Position numbers and translations under genes: made by a program
Shown here: in pieces, positions 8,470 to 17,188 of the stretch
Layout: the number at the start of each line of letters is the position of its first letter
How positions within the stretch are numbered: position 1 is the first letter of the stretch
Notes under the pieces: generated by a model
Seen by the model: only the letters and a program-made list of their open reading frames with translations
What the model was told of the DNA's origin: nothing
Databases searched by the model: none
Assembly (NCBI GenBank): GCA_963519305.1
Contig: CAUQMS010000002.1
Span: 124,001 to 188,000, forward strand
DNA: 64,000 nt
Reading direction: 5' to 3'
From: Ewingella sp963519305
Lineage (GTDB): Bacteria > Pseudomonadota > Gammaproteobacteria > Enterobacterales > Enterobacteriaceae

Positions 8470-9096
8470 TCAAACCGCGCGCTTGACCTTTTCGTCCAGC
8501 TCTTGAGATGTAATATCGGCAACTTGCGGGGAAAGTTTACGTTTTTTTACCGCTCGTGATGGCGGCTGGCAAAGACTGCATACAAAACCGTGTCGCGGCT
8601 GATGTGCGTGGGTAATAAATGACCCGTCGCAGCTGTTGCAGGAATTGAGTTGCAGCATACCGCTGTCAACAAAACGCACCAGAGTCCAGGCGCGGGTTAA
8701 TGCCAGAATGGGGGCTTCGCCGGGTTGTTCAGGACACTGCTCGAGATACAGACGGTAAGCTTTGATCACTGCTTCGACGCCATTACAGTGCCCGCTCTTC
8801 ATGAGGAAGGAGTAAGCGTTGTAGAACATCGATGAGTGAATATTTTGTTCCCAGGTCATAAACCAGTCCGTCGAAAAAGGCAACATGCCCTTCGGAGGCG
8901 GACTGCCACGCAGCTCTTTGTAGAGTTTAATTAACCGGCCACGACTAAGCTGTGTCTCGCTTTCCAGCATCTGTAAGCGAGCGCCCAACGTGATCAGCTC
9001 CATGGCCAGCTGAATATCCCGGGCTTCCTGAACGATACTTTTCGCCGCCGGTTTGGTCGGGGCGTCTTTTGGCACAGGGGCTTTAATCAGAGACAT
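8470..9096 (-). CDS. flhC: Flagellar master regulator subunit FlhC
   Basis: FlhC joins FlhD in the FlhD4C2 complex that activates class II flagellar promoters. The sequence from AAKSIVQEARDIQLAMELIT onward is nearly identical to E. coli FlhC, including the zinc-binding cysteines in CNSC and CSLC. At 208 residues it is about 16 longer than E. coli, because of an N-terminal extension (MSLIKAPVPKDAPTKPA) before the conserved SIVQEARDIQ block. It starts two bases after the flhD stop, so the pair is co-transcribed and probably coupled. Confidence 0.97.
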   Translation of the reverse strand: MSLIKAPVPKDAPTKPAAKSIVQEARDIQLAMELITLGARLQMLESETQLSRGRLIKLYKELRGSPPPKGMLPFSTDWFMTWEQNIHSSMFYNAYSFLMKSGHCNGVEAVIKAYRLYLEQCPEQPGEAPILALTRAWTLVRFVDSGMLQLNSCNSCDGSFITHAHQPRHGFVCSLCQPPSRAVKKRKLSPQVADITSQELDEKVKRAV

Positions 9097-9098
9097 GG

Positions 9099-9443
9099 TT
9101 ATGCCCTTTTCTTAGGAGCACTGTTGTCCCTGGAAGAAAGACCCTTCAGCAGATGGCTGGATAAAAGAATACCCGTATGAATCTGCTGTAAGTCGTCTAC
9201 GCGTGATTCTTGCGTCAGACGCTCAATGGTTTTGCTGTCGTCAAAGCGGAACTGACACAGCAACTGATTCGTTTCAGCCAACTTCACCATTTGCGGCAAA
9301 GTCAGCTGGCCTAATGCGTCAGCCATGACATCATCAATTCCCAGGCGGAACATCGCCGAGGCTTTTTCGTCGTTAATTAACCGTTGTGCTAAGAGCAAAT
9401 ATGACAGGTTGATGTCATAGATGTGTTTAAGCAATTCAGACAT
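9099..9443 (-). CDS. flhD: Flagellar master regulator subunit FlhD
   Basis: The 114-residue protein matches FlhD (SELLKHIYDINLSYLLLAQRL at the N-terminus, SRVDDLQQIHTGI near the C-terminus and a KKRA end). It is the partner of FlhC at the top of the flagellar cascade. The start ATG gives the usual short N-terminus. The control region lies to the right: a CRP site, an RcsAB box and a long leader were identified at 9794-9891. Variation from E. coli is concentrated in the middle (EKASAMFRLGIDDVMADAL), as in other genera. Confidence 0.97.
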   Translation of the reverse strand: MSELLKHIYDINLSYLLLAQRLINDEKASAMFRLGIDDVMADALGQLTLPQMVKLAETNQLLCQFRFDDSKTIERLTQESRVDDLQQIHTGILLSSHLLKGLSSRDNSAPKKRA

Positions 9444-9793
9444 GCTTCTTTACCCCATACCGTCAGCCATGAATTCATAGCTGGTTGATAGACATAATCC
9501 GCGCCGCGGAAGTTAATCCGGCATAACAGGGATATTTTTTACTATCAAAACAATTGGATCATTGGACGATGAACTGTGCATTTCTTTTTTCAAAGAAATG
9601 TTCTGCGATGACAAACAGGTTTATCCCGCGGATTTAACTCACCGCCAATACAAAGTAGTTCCTGATGTAAATTAAATAAAAAGTGACAATTTCACGGCTA
9701 ACTAAATTTAATAATTTATCAATTGAATCGTACAGGCAGGGTCCGTTGCTATCGCTTGCGTCTCTTTCTGTGAAACGCTTTTACATACATTAT

Positions 9794-9807
9794 TAGGATT
9801 AATCTTA
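9794..9807 (-). promoter_or_regulatory. RcsAB box in the flhDC leader
   Basis: On the minus strand the sequence is TAAGATTAATCCTA. The RcsAB consensus is TAAGAATAATCCTA, so only one base differs. In E. coli an RcsAB box lies just downstream of the flhDC transcription start and mediates repression by the Rcs envelope-stress system; the same relative position is seen here, with the start predicted near 9811. Confidence 0.75.
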
Positions 9808-9810
9808 ATA

Positions 9811-9846
9811 CGAGGCAAATGTAACCCCGAACCATTAGCACATACA
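9811..9846 (-). promoter_or_regulatory. Putative flhDC promoter
   Basis: On the minus strand a -10 like TACATT (9818-9823) lies 18 bases from a weak -35 like TTGTAT. The predicted start is near 9811. The poor -35 fits a promoter that needs CRP, and the CRP site is then centred about 72 bases upstream, close to the -71.5 known for E. coli flhDC. The leader to flhD would be about 370 bases. This is inferred from spacing; no start has been mapped. Confidence 0.5.
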
Positions 9847-9875
9847 ATCTTGCCACTAACGCATTTTGGGTAAAG

Positions 9876-9891
9876 TGTGACGCAAGTCACA
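9876..9891. promoter_or_regulatory. CRP-cAMP binding site upstream of flhDC
   Basis: TGTGACGCAAGTCACA matches both half-sites of the CRP consensus (TGTGA, six bases, TCACA) exactly. The site sits about 440 bases before flhD. The flhDC operon of enterobacteria is known to be CRP-activated, which fits this placement. Confidence 0.85.
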
Positions 9892-10783
9892 ATAATAAAA
9901 TATATTTTTGTCAGAAAAGCGTAATTAAGTCGAATAATGCGTTCAAATTATGACCAAAAGTAAAAAAACGTCTTAAAATCACCTCCTCAGACCTCTTTTT
10001 ACCCCGTTTTTAGATCATTTTGTACAACAGCCATTTAAAGCAAAACTAACAGCCAGTAACACGCAATTCACCGCTTTAAACAAGATTATAATTCTGATTA
10101 TTTCACTTAGTAAGCACAATGAACCAAAAACACCCAAAAGGGCCCTCAGTCTATACTTCAGGCACATATAGCGTGATTTGGGATAAATTCGCGGGATAAA
10201 TTCAGAGCGAAAAGCAGACAAAGCGTGAGGAACCGCGGCTTTTACGAAGCATAAAGTCAATGAATGTAACAAAAGATGTAGGCATGCAAAAACCTTCTGT
10301 CCTGGTGGAGGATACAGAAGCAATAGTTATGTAATGGCTCGCAGAGTGCGGCAATGTGACTATCGGCACAGATGTGCAAAACTTTAGGGATTGGGCTTAG
10401 AAAAGAGATAAAAGTTGCAAGAAGGCAAATAACCAGATGTCTTTTAGGATTTTTATTAAAAACTCACGATAAGACGTAGGTTTGATGCCAAAATGCACTG
10501 TTATATACCGTCTGAGGATTTTTCCGGGGTTTATATTCTGGCGTAATTATCAGAATGCGTTAATCATTACGTCATTAAAATGTCATGGGAAATAGAACAG
10601 AAGTTGATCAGTTTAGGGATAAACGCGTTGTATAAAAGGAAGGATTTCTAAAATTTGACCCGTTAATTGAAATAGCCTGCTATTAATCTTCATTTATGAC
10701 TAACAAAATAATTTGCCAAACCCTTCATGGTTAACGCGGTACATCATGATGAGTTTGGCATTCATTGATTATGCCTTTATTAA
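9892..10783. other. Long AT-rich non-coding region upstream of the flhDC control sites
   Basis: About 890 bases lie between the CRP site and the end of yeeZ. The DNA is AT-rich. The only frames of any length (for example 10015-10323 on the minus strand, 102 codons) have no recognisable protein character. I found no tRNA, terminator with a clear T run, or repeat shared with the rest of the window. It may hold binding sites for further flhDC regulators (HdfR, LrhA, OmpR and H-NS families are known to act there), but no specific site could be assigned. Confidence 0.5.
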
Positions 10784-11617
10784 TCAACTGACGGGCATCC
10801 GCTCCGGGTCAGGGTGCTGATACTCAAATCCCAGCTCCTTGCAGATACGGCTGCCGTCGATGATTTTGCCCCCTTCATCGCCTGTCGCAACATCTGCAAA
10901 CTGTGGCTCCGGTAAATTAAGTTGGCGGGCCAGCGCCGGATAAAAGTGCCGTTTCTCAGGATGCGCAGGGGCGCACAGGTTATAGGTGTGCCCTCCCTTC
11001 GGCAGACTCAACAGCAACGTCATGGCGGCAATGACGTCATCCTGATGTACCAGGTTTACGCCGGAGTTACCGCCCTGCACACCGGTTTTTCCCGCCATAA
11101 AACGACCGGGATGGCGATCGGCACCGACCAGCCCTGCCAGACGTAGCACATCGACCGACGTATTCGGTAAACGGTGGAACCAGTTCTCCAGCTCTTCAAG
11201 CACTTTTCCACTGGGAGTGACGGGATTTAAAGGGGAATCTTCACGCATCGTACCGCTGCCTTCGCCATACACGGAGGTCGATGAGGTAAAGATGATGCGC
11301 CCGACGTTATGCGCCAACGCGCTGTCCACCAGCTGTTGTACCGCCTGGAAGTAAAGTTCGCTGCCTTCTACCGTGCGCCGAGCCGGTAAAGTGATGATCA
11401 GGGCATCAACATCGAGCAGCACATCGAGATCGGTAGCGTCACATTGCATTTCCGGCAAAAATACCAGCGGGTAGCAGTCGATACCGCACATCCGCGCTGC
11501 TTCAACACCGTCCGGCGTGGTTTTGCTGCCAACTACCTGATATCCCCTTGAGGCGAGGGCCATGGCCAGAGGCATTCCCAGCCAGCCCAATCCTACTATT
11601 GCGACTTTCTTCATCAT
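10784..11617 (-). CDS. yeeZ: NAD(P)-dependent SDR-family epimerase/reductase YeeZ
   Basis: This is an extended short-chain dehydrogenase-like protein of about 277 residues. The N-terminus KKVAIVGLGWLGMPLA is a Rossmann nucleotide-binding loop of the GxGxxG type. TSSTSVYGEGSG carries the serine/tyrosine region typical of the family. The substrate is unknown. Divergent placement next to the his operon matches E. coli yeeZ. I chose ATGATGAAG at 11617, because GGAG lies just upstream; an ATG at 11626 overlaps that ribosome-binding site. GC content and codon use look like the chromosome core. Confidence 0.9.
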   Translation of the reverse strand: MMKKVAIVGLGWLGMPLAMALASRGYQVVGSKTTPDGVEAARMCGIDCYPLVFLPEMQCDATDLDVLLDVDALIITLPARRTVEGSELYFQAVQQLVDSALAHNVGRIIFTSSTSVYGEGSGTMREDSPLNPVTPSGKVLEELENWFHRLPNTSVDVLRLAGLVGADRHPGRFMAGKTGVQGGNSGVNLVHQDDVIAAMTLLLSLPKGGHTYNLCAPAHPEKRHFYPALARQLNLPEPQFADVATGDEGGKIIDGSRICKELGFEYQHPDPERMPVS

Positions 11618-11949
11618 TAACTCCATCCTTTGCGCGTCATACGTTCCTGCATAAACACTGTCGAATTGCTTTTAGTTTAGCAAATTCGGACGTTGAGGAC
11701 GTTCAGAGAACGTCTTAACCCGTCAGGTTTTCTGCGTAACTGTTAGCGACTTTGTCCGGGCGCAACATTATTCACATAAACGATGAAAACCCTGCTCCGG
11801 ATAAGAATAATTTATCATCGGATAAAAAAGGTTGCACTGCGGCTACAGGATAGTTTAATTTTATCTGCACAAGACTTGATGAAGGCCTTGCGTTACGCGC
11901 CCATCAATATGACAAATGACTCTTTATTCAGACATTACAGAGAAAACCC
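11618..11949. other. Intergenic region carrying the his promoter
   Basis: About 330 bases separate yeeZ from the his leader. The region must hold the his operon promoter (plus strand) and the yeeZ promoter (minus strand), but I could not place either with confidence. A perfect inverted repeat, GACGTTC, 3 bases, GAACGTC, is at 11698-11714. No gene is seen. Confidence 0.5.
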
Positions 11950-11997
11950 ATGAACAACGTTCTGATCAACCACCATCATCACCATCATCCTGACTAG
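11950..11997 (+). CDS. hisL: His operon leader peptide HisL
   Basis: The 15-residue leader MNNVLINHHHHHHPD contains six consecutive histidine codons. E. coli has seven. Ribosome stalling at these codons when charged histidyl-tRNA is scarce prevents formation of the terminator hairpin at 12062-12095 and lets RNA polymerase enter hisG. It is too short for routine gene finders. It should not be mistaken for a vector-derived His tag, because the leader context and attenuator are intact. Confidence 0.95.
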   Translation: MNNVLINHHHHHHPD

Positions 11998-12032
11998 TCT
12001 TGCAGGCGATTGGTGCTGGGAGACTGTTAAGA

Positions 12033-12095
12033 TCTTCCAGTGGCGCAGAACGTAGAGAGAGCCCTCGGAAGATTTTCTTCCGAGGGTTTTTTTTT
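12033..12095 (+). terminator. His operon attenuator
   Basis: CCCTCGGAAG at 12062-12071 pairs with CTTCCGAGGG at 12077-12086, followed by nine T residues (12087-12095). An upstream TCTTCC at 12033-12038 can pair instead with GGAAGA of the terminator's left arm, which provides the antitermination alternative. The arrangement matches the classical his attenuator. Confidence 0.93.
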
Positions 12096-12160
12096 ACCTG
12101 AAATTTGAAGCAAACATTTAGCCATTACAGCTAACAAACATAAGAAAGGTCGAGGTCATC

Positions 12161-13060
12161 ATGTTAGATAAATCACGTTTACGGATAGCAATGCAGAAGT
12201 CAGGTCGCCTGAGTGATGATTCGCGCGAACTACTGGCGCGCTGTGGGATCAAAATCAATTTGCAGGAGCAACGTCTGATTGCCTTCGCGGAAAACATGCC
12301 TATCGACATCCTGCGTGTGCGTGATGACGATATTCCGGGTCTGGTCATGGACGGCGTGGTGGATTTGGGCATTATCGGTGAGAACGTGCTGGAAGAAGAG
12401 TTACTGAACCGCCGCGCACAGGGTGAAGACCCGCGCTATTTCACGCTTCGCCGCCTCGATTTCGGTGGTTGCCGCCTGTCGCTGGCAACGCCGCTGGACT
12501 GCGAATACACCGGTCCGCAAAGTCTGCAAAAAGCCCGCATCGCCACCTCTTACCCGCACATCCTCAAACAATATCTCGATAAACAAGGCGTTGAGTTCAA
12601 ATCTTGCCTGCTTAACGGTTCCGTCGAAGTGGCTCCCCGCGCCGGTCTGGCCGATGCGATTTGTGATCTGGTATCCACCGGTGCCACCCTTGAAGCCAAC
12701 GGCCTGCGTGAAGTCGAAGTGATTTATCGCTCGAAAGCCTGTCTGATTCAGCGCGATGGCGAAATGCCGCAGGAAAAGCAGCTGCTGATTGATCGTCTGA
12801 TGACCCGTATTCAGGGTGTTATTCAGGCTCGTGAGTCCAAATACATTATGTTGCACGCACCAAGTGAGCGTCTGGACGAAATCATTGCCCTGCTGCCGGG
12901 CGCTGAGCGCCCTACCATTCTGCCTCTGGCAGGCGATCAGCAACGCGTCGCCATGCACATGGTCAGTAGCGAGACCCTGTTCTGGGAAACCATGGAAAAA
13001 CTGAAAGCGCTGGGTGCCAGTTCGATTCTGGTCCTGCCAATCGAAAAAATGATGGAGTAA
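12161..13060 (+). CDS. hisG: ATP phosphoribosyltransferase HisG
   Basis: This is the first enzyme of histidine synthesis; it joins ATP and PRPP and is feedback-inhibited by histidine. The 299-residue protein is the long form, with a catalytic periplasmic-binding-protein-like core (MLDKSRLRIAMQKSGRLSDD at the N-terminus) and a C-terminal ACT-like regulatory domain from about residue 225. GAGG five bases upstream supports the ATG. It is first in the his operon after the attenuator and ends four bases before hisD. Confidence 0.98.
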   Translation: MLDKSRLRIAMQKSGRLSDDSRELLARCGIKINLQEQRLIAFAENMPIDILRVRDDDIPGLVMDGVVDLGIIGENVLEEELLNRRAQGEDPRYFTLRRLDFGGCRLSLATPLDCEYTGPQSLQKARIATSYPHILKQYLDKQGVEFKSCLLNGSVEVAPRAGLADAICDLVSTGATLEANGLREVEVIYRSKACLIQRDGEMPQEKQLLIDRLMTRIQGVIQARESKYIMLHAPSERLDEIIALLPGAERPTILPLAGDQQRVAMHMVSSETLFWETMEKLKALGASSILVLPIEKMME

Positions 13061-13064
13061 AGTC

Positions 13065-14381
13065 ATGCAACCAAACGCGTTCTCCACCCCGATTGACTGG
13101 CAGCAGTGCGACGAGCAGCAACGTCGTGAGCTGCTGACCCGCCCGGCGATCTCGGCCTCTGACCGCATCACCGGGTCGGTTACTGAGATCCTGCGCCGCG
13201 TGCGCACCGAGGGTGACAGCGCCCTGCGCGAGTTCTGTGCAACCTTTGATAAGACTGACGTGGCAGATATCCGCGTCACGGCGCAGCAGATTGAAGCGGC
13301 ATCCGCGCGTTTGGGCGATGACGTAAAACAGGCAATGGCACACGCAGTGCGTAACATCACGACCTTCCACGTAGCACAGAAGCTGGCAGTAGTTGATGTT
13401 GAAACTCAACCGGGTGTACGTTGTCAGCAACTGACCCGCCCTATTCAGTCGGTCGGGCTGTATATTCCGGGCGGTTCTGCACCGCTGGTTTCTACCGTAC
13501 TAATGCTGGCGACTCCGGCGTACATTGCCGGTTGTCAGCGCGTGACATTATGCTCACCCCCGCCCATTGCTGACGAAATTTTGTATGCCGCCAAACTGTG
13601 CGGCGTGACCGAGGTGTATCAACTGGGTGGCGCGCAGGCGATTGCCGCGCTGGCGTTTGGTACCGAAAGCGTGCCGAAAGTAGCGAAAATCTTCGGGCCG
13701 GGCAATGCCTACGTGACGGAAGCGAAGCGTCAGGTAAGTCAAAGCCTTAATGGCGCTGCCATCGATATGCCGGCTGGGCCATCCGAAGTGCTGGTGATCG
13801 CCGACAGTGGCGCAACGCCAGATTTCGTGGCGTCTGATTTGTTGTCGCAGGCTGAGCACGGTCCGGATTCGCAGGTGATTTTACTGACGCCGAGCCTCGA
13901 TATGGCGAACGCCGTCGGTGAGGCGGTAGAACGCCAGTTGGCCCAGCTGTCACGTAAAGACATTGCCCGTCAGGCGCTGGAGAGCAGCCGCCTGATTGTG
14001 GCCAAAGATCTGGCGCAGTGTATTGAAATCAGCAACGCCTACGGCCCTGAGCATTTAATCCTGCAAACCCGTGAGCCTGAAGCGCTGGTTGACAGCATCA
14101 CCAGCGCTGGCTCGGTGTTTCTCGGTGACTGGTCACCGGAATCCGCCGGAGACTACGCGTCAGGGACTAATCACGTCCTGCCCACCTACGGTTACACCGC
14201 CACCTGCTCGAGCCTCGGCCTGGCGGATTTCCAAAAACGGATGACCGTCCAGCAGCTCACCCCGCAGGGGCTACTCGGTCTGGCGACGACGATTGAAACA
14301 CTGGCGCAGGCTGAACAGCTGACGGCACACAAAAATGCCGTGACACTACGCGTGAATGCACTGAAGGAGCAAGGGTTATGA
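13065..14381 (+). CDS. hisD: Histidinol dehydrogenase HisD
   Basis: HisD catalyses the last two steps of the pathway, oxidising histidinol to histidine with two NAD molecules. The 438-residue protein shows the family blocks KIFGPGNAYVTEAKRQV, IDMPAGPSEVLVIAD and LLSQAEHGPDSQVILLT, containing the zinc ligands Gln and His. The ribosome-binding site GGAG overlaps the end of hisG. The stop overlaps the hisC start by four bases (ATGA). Confidence 0.98.
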   Translation: MQPNAFSTPIDWQQCDEQQRRELLTRPAISASDRITGSVTEILRRVRTEGDSALREFCATFDKTDVADIRVTAQQIEAASARLGDDVKQAMAHAVRNITTFHVAQKLAVVDVETQPGVRCQQLTRPIQSVGLYIPGGSAPLVSTVLMLATPAYIAGCQRVTLCSPPPIADEILYAAKLCGVTEVYQLGGAQAIAALAFGTESVPKVAKIFGPGNAYVTEAKRQVSQSLNGAAIDMPAGPSEVLVIADSGATPDFVASDLLSQAEHGPDSQVILLTPSLDMANAVGEAVERQLAQLSRKDIARQALESSRLIVAKDLAQCIEISNAYGPEHLILQTREPEALVDSITSAGSVFLGDWSPESAGDYASGTNHVLPTYGYTATCSSLGLADFQKRMTVQQLTPQGLLGLATTIETLAQAEQLTAHKNAVTLRVNALKEQGL

Positions 14382-15514
14382 GCAACGAAAAAAATCTGAG
14401 CATTCAGTCGCTGGCGCGTCAGAACGTGCGCGACCTGACCCCGTATCAGTCGGCCCGCCGTCTGGGTGGCAACGGTGACGTGTGGCTGAATGCTAACGAA
14501 TATCCGATTGCGCCACAGTTCGAACTGACGGCCCAAACCTTCAACCGTTACCCGGAGTGTCAGCCCGCCCTGGTGATTGAGCGCTATGCCGCGTACGCCG
14601 GGCTGGAAAAAGATCAGGTGCTGGTCAGCCGTGGGGCAGATGAAGGGATTGAGCTGCTGATCCGCGCTTTCTGCGAACCGGGTCAAGACGCCATCCTTTA
14701 TTGCCCGCCGACTTACGGTATGTACAGTGTCAGCGCTGAAACCATCGGCGTCGAAGGCCGCACCGTTCAGGCCAAAGAGGACTGGTCACTTGATTTACCG
14801 GCGATTGAAGCCGCGCTGGAAGGCGTCAAGCTGGTGTATGTGTGCAGCCCGAATAACCCGACCGGCAATCTGATTGACCCGCAAGAGTTGCGCGCAGTTC
14901 TTGAGATGACCCGCGGCCGCGCCATTGTGGCCATCGACGAAGCCTATATAGAGTTCTGCCCGCAGGCCTCGGTTACCGGCTGGCTTAAAGAATATCCACA
15001 TCTCGCTATTTTACGCACGCTGTCTAAAGCCTTTGCGCTGGCCGGTTTACGTTGTGGTTTCACATTGGCGAACAGCGAACTGATCGCCCTGTTGATGAAA
15101 GTGATCGCACCTTATCCGCTTTCCACGCCAGTGGCTGATATCGCCGCACAGGCGCTAAGCGATAAAGGCCTGGCCATAATGCGCGCGCGCGTCGCCGAGA
15201 TTAGCGAAACCCGCAGCTGGTTCAAACAGCAACTCACCCGCTGCGGCTGTGTGGAACAGGTATTCACCAGCGAGACCAACTACGTACTGGCGCGTTTCGC
15301 CGCATCAAGCCAGGTATTTAAAACCCTCTGGGATCAGGGCATTATCTTACGTGACCAGAACAAACAACCGGGGCTTTCCGGCTGTTTACGCATTACTGTC
15401 GGCACACGTGAAGAGTGTCAACGGGTGATCGCCGCACTGCAACCGCTGCCCGGTGCAAATCTGTCCGCCACCAACACAAATAATGAAACCGCCTCAAGCA
15501 AGGAGCCGATGTGA
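14378..15514 (+). CDS. hisC: Histidinol-phosphate aminotransferase HisC
   Basis: This PLP enzyme converts imidazole-acetol phosphate to histidinol phosphate. The 378-residue protein has the fold-type I signatures SPNNPTGN and the PLP lysine in RTLSKAFALAGLRCG. It overlaps hisD by four bases at the start and hisB by four at the end. The C-terminus is a Thr/Asn/Ser-rich tail of about 20 residues (beyond ALQPLPG) that is longer than in E. coli HisC and is probably disordered. Confidence 0.98.
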   Translation: MSNEKNLSIQSLARQNVRDLTPYQSARRLGGNGDVWLNANEYPIAPQFELTAQTFNRYPECQPALVIERYAAYAGLEKDQVLVSRGADEGIELLIRAFCEPGQDAILYCPPTYGMYSVSAETIGVEGRTVQAKEDWSLDLPAIEAALEGVKLVYVCSPNNPTGNLIDPQELRAVLEMTRGRAIVAIDEAYIEFCPQASVTGWLKEYPHLAILRTLSKAFALAGLRCGFTLANSELIALLMKVIAPYPLSTPVADIAAQALSDKGLAIMRARVAEISETRSWFKQQLTRCGCVEQVFTSETNYVLARFAASSQVFKTLWDQGIILRDQNKQPGLSGCLRITVGTREECQRVIAALQPLPGANLSATNTNNETASSKEPM

Positions 15515-16593
15515 GCCAGAGCCCGTTATTACAAAAGATTTTATTCATCGATCGCGACGGTACGCTGATTTCCGAGCCACCTGAAGACTTTCAGGTAGAC
15601 CGTCTGGATAAACTGGCACTTGAGGCGGGTGTGATCCCCGCGCTGCTGGCGTTGCAAACTGCCGGTTTTAAACTGGTGATGATCACCAATCAGGATGGCC
15701 TGGGCACCGCCAGTTTCCCGCAAGAGACATTCGATCCGCCGCACAATCTGATGATGCAGATTTTGACCTCGCAGGGCGTAGTGTTCGACGAAGTCCTGAT
15801 ATGCCCTCACCTGCCCGCTGACCACTGCGCCTGCCGTAAGCCAAAAACCGAACTGGTGAAAGGCTATCTGGAGAGCGGTCTGATGGATGTCGCGAACAGC
15901 TATGTGATTGGCGACCGTGATACCGACATTCAGTTGGCAGCCAATATGGGCATCGCCGGATTGCGTTACCAGCGCGGCACGTTGAACTGGCCAGCGATTG
16001 CCGCCCAGCTGACACAGCGTGACCGCCACGCAAACATTAAACGTGTAACCCGTGAAACCTCCATCGACGTAGATGTCTGGCTGGACCGCGAAGGTGAAAG
16101 CAAAATCCGCACCGGCGTGGGCTTCTTCGACCATATGTTGGATCAGATCGCCACGCACGGCGGTTTCCGCATGAACATCGAAGTCAAAGGCGACCTCTAT
16201 ATCGACGATCACCACACCGTGGAAGATACCGGTCTGGCGCTGGGTGAAGCCCTGAACAAGGCGCTGGGTGATAAACGCGGGATTGGCCGTTTCGGTTTTG
16301 TGCTGCCGATGGACGAATGTCTGGCGCGCTGCGCTCTGGATATTTCCGGCCGTCCACACCTCGAATATAAAGCGGAGTTCAACTATCAGCGCGTAGGCGA
16401 TTTAAGCACCGAGATGGTCGAGCACTTTTTCCGTTCTCTCTCCTATGCCATGGGTTGTACGCTGCATTTGCGTACCAAAGGCAAGAACGACCATCACCGT
16501 GTTGAGAGCTTGTTCAAAGCCTTTGGCCGCACGCTGCGCCAGGCGATCCGCGTGGACGGCAATACCCTGCCGAGTTCCAAAGGAGTGCTCTGA
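15511..16593 (+). CDS. hisB: Bifunctional histidinol-phosphatase / imidazoleglycerol-phosphate dehydratase HisB
   Basis: This is a fusion of two pathway enzymes. Residues about 1-165 form a HAD phosphatase with the DRDGTLI nucleophile motif (Asp14 and Asp16). Residues about 166-360 form the dehydratase, with metal-binding HHTVEDTGLALGEA and NDHHRVESLFKAFGR. A cysteine/histidine zinc cluster sits in CPHLPADHCACRK. The start is GTG, overlapping the hisC stop (GTGA), with AGGAG upstream. The stop overlaps the hisH ATG by one base. Confidence 0.97.
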   Translation: MSQSPLLQKILFIDRDGTLISEPPEDFQVDRLDKLALEAGVIPALLALQTAGFKLVMITNQDGLGTASFPQETFDPPHNLMMQILTSQGVVFDEVLICPHLPADHCACRKPKTELVKGYLESGLMDVANSYVIGDRDTDIQLAANMGIAGLRYQRGTLNWPAIAAQLTQRDRHANIKRVTRETSIDVDVWLDREGESKIRTGVGFFDHMLDQIATHGGFRMNIEVKGDLYIDDHHTVEDTGLALGEALNKALGDKRGIGRFGFVLPMDECLARCALDISGRPHLEYKAEFNYQRVGDLSTEMVEHFFRSLSYAMGCTLHLRTKGKNDHHRVESLFKAFGRTLRQAIRVDGNTLPSSKGVL

Positions 16594-17183
16594 TGAACGT
16601 CGTTATCCTTGATACCGGCTGTGCCAACCTCTCCTCGGTGAAATATGCGGTCCAGCGTCTGGGTTATGAACCCGACGTGAGCCGGGACCCTGAGATCGTG
16701 CTGCGGGCCGAAAAACTGTTTTTACCAGGCGTAGGAACCGCACGTGCGGCCATGGAACAGCTCGAGCAGCGCGAACTTATCGAACTGATTAAGGCCTGTA
16801 CCCAGCCGGTGCTGGGCATTTGCCTCGGAATGCAGCTGCTGGGTTCCGGCAGCGATGAGAACGGCGGCATTAAAACGCTCGGCATTATCGATGAACCCGT
16901 ATTGCGCATGCAGGATCGCGGATTGCCTCTGCCCCACATGGGCTGGAACCAGGTGATCGCCAACGCAGACAGCCACCTGTTCCGAGGTATCGACGAGAAC
17001 GCGTATTTCTATTTTGTCCACGGATATGCGATGCCGATATGCGAAAACACTATTGCTCAAACGCTTTACGGCGAGCCGTTCACCGCCGCCGTGGCAAAAG
17101 ACAACTTCTTCGGCGTGCAGTTTCATCCGGAGCGTTCCGGTGCCGCTGGCGCACGGCTGTTGAAAAACTTTCTGGAGATGTAA
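16593..17183 (+). CDS. hisH: Imidazole glycerol phosphate synthase, glutaminase subunit HisH
   Basis: This class I glutamine amidotransferase gives ammonia to HisF. The 196-residue protein has the nucleophile cysteine in GICLGMQLLG and the His/Glu pair in QFHPERSG. It forms the HisHF heterodimer in the cytoplasm. It overlaps hisB by one base and ends five bases before hisA. Confidence 0.98.
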   Translation: MNVVILDTGCANLSSVKYAVQRLGYEPDVSRDPEIVLRAEKLFLPGVGTARAAMEQLEQRELIELIKACTQPVLGICLGMQLLGSGSDENGGIKTLGIIDEPVLRMQDRGLPLPHMGWNQVIANADSHLFRGIDENAYFYFVHGYAMPICENTIAQTLYGEPFTAAVAKDNFFGVQFHPERSGAAGARLLKNFLEM

Positions 17184-17188
17184 GCACC

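Noticed and set aside
9708..9890. 60-codon minus-strand frame
   Set aside because: Its GTG start lies inside the CRP site and it would span the flhDC promoter and leader.
10015..10323. 102-codon minus-strand frame
   Set aside because: It has no ribosome-binding site, no recognisable domain and lies in AT-rich non-coding DNA.
11971..11988. Run of His codons resembling a cloned His tag
   Set aside because: It is the natural his leader peptide with an attenuator downstream.
12401..13360. 319-codon minus-strand frame
   Set aside because: It is antisense to hisG and hisD, both unmistakable.
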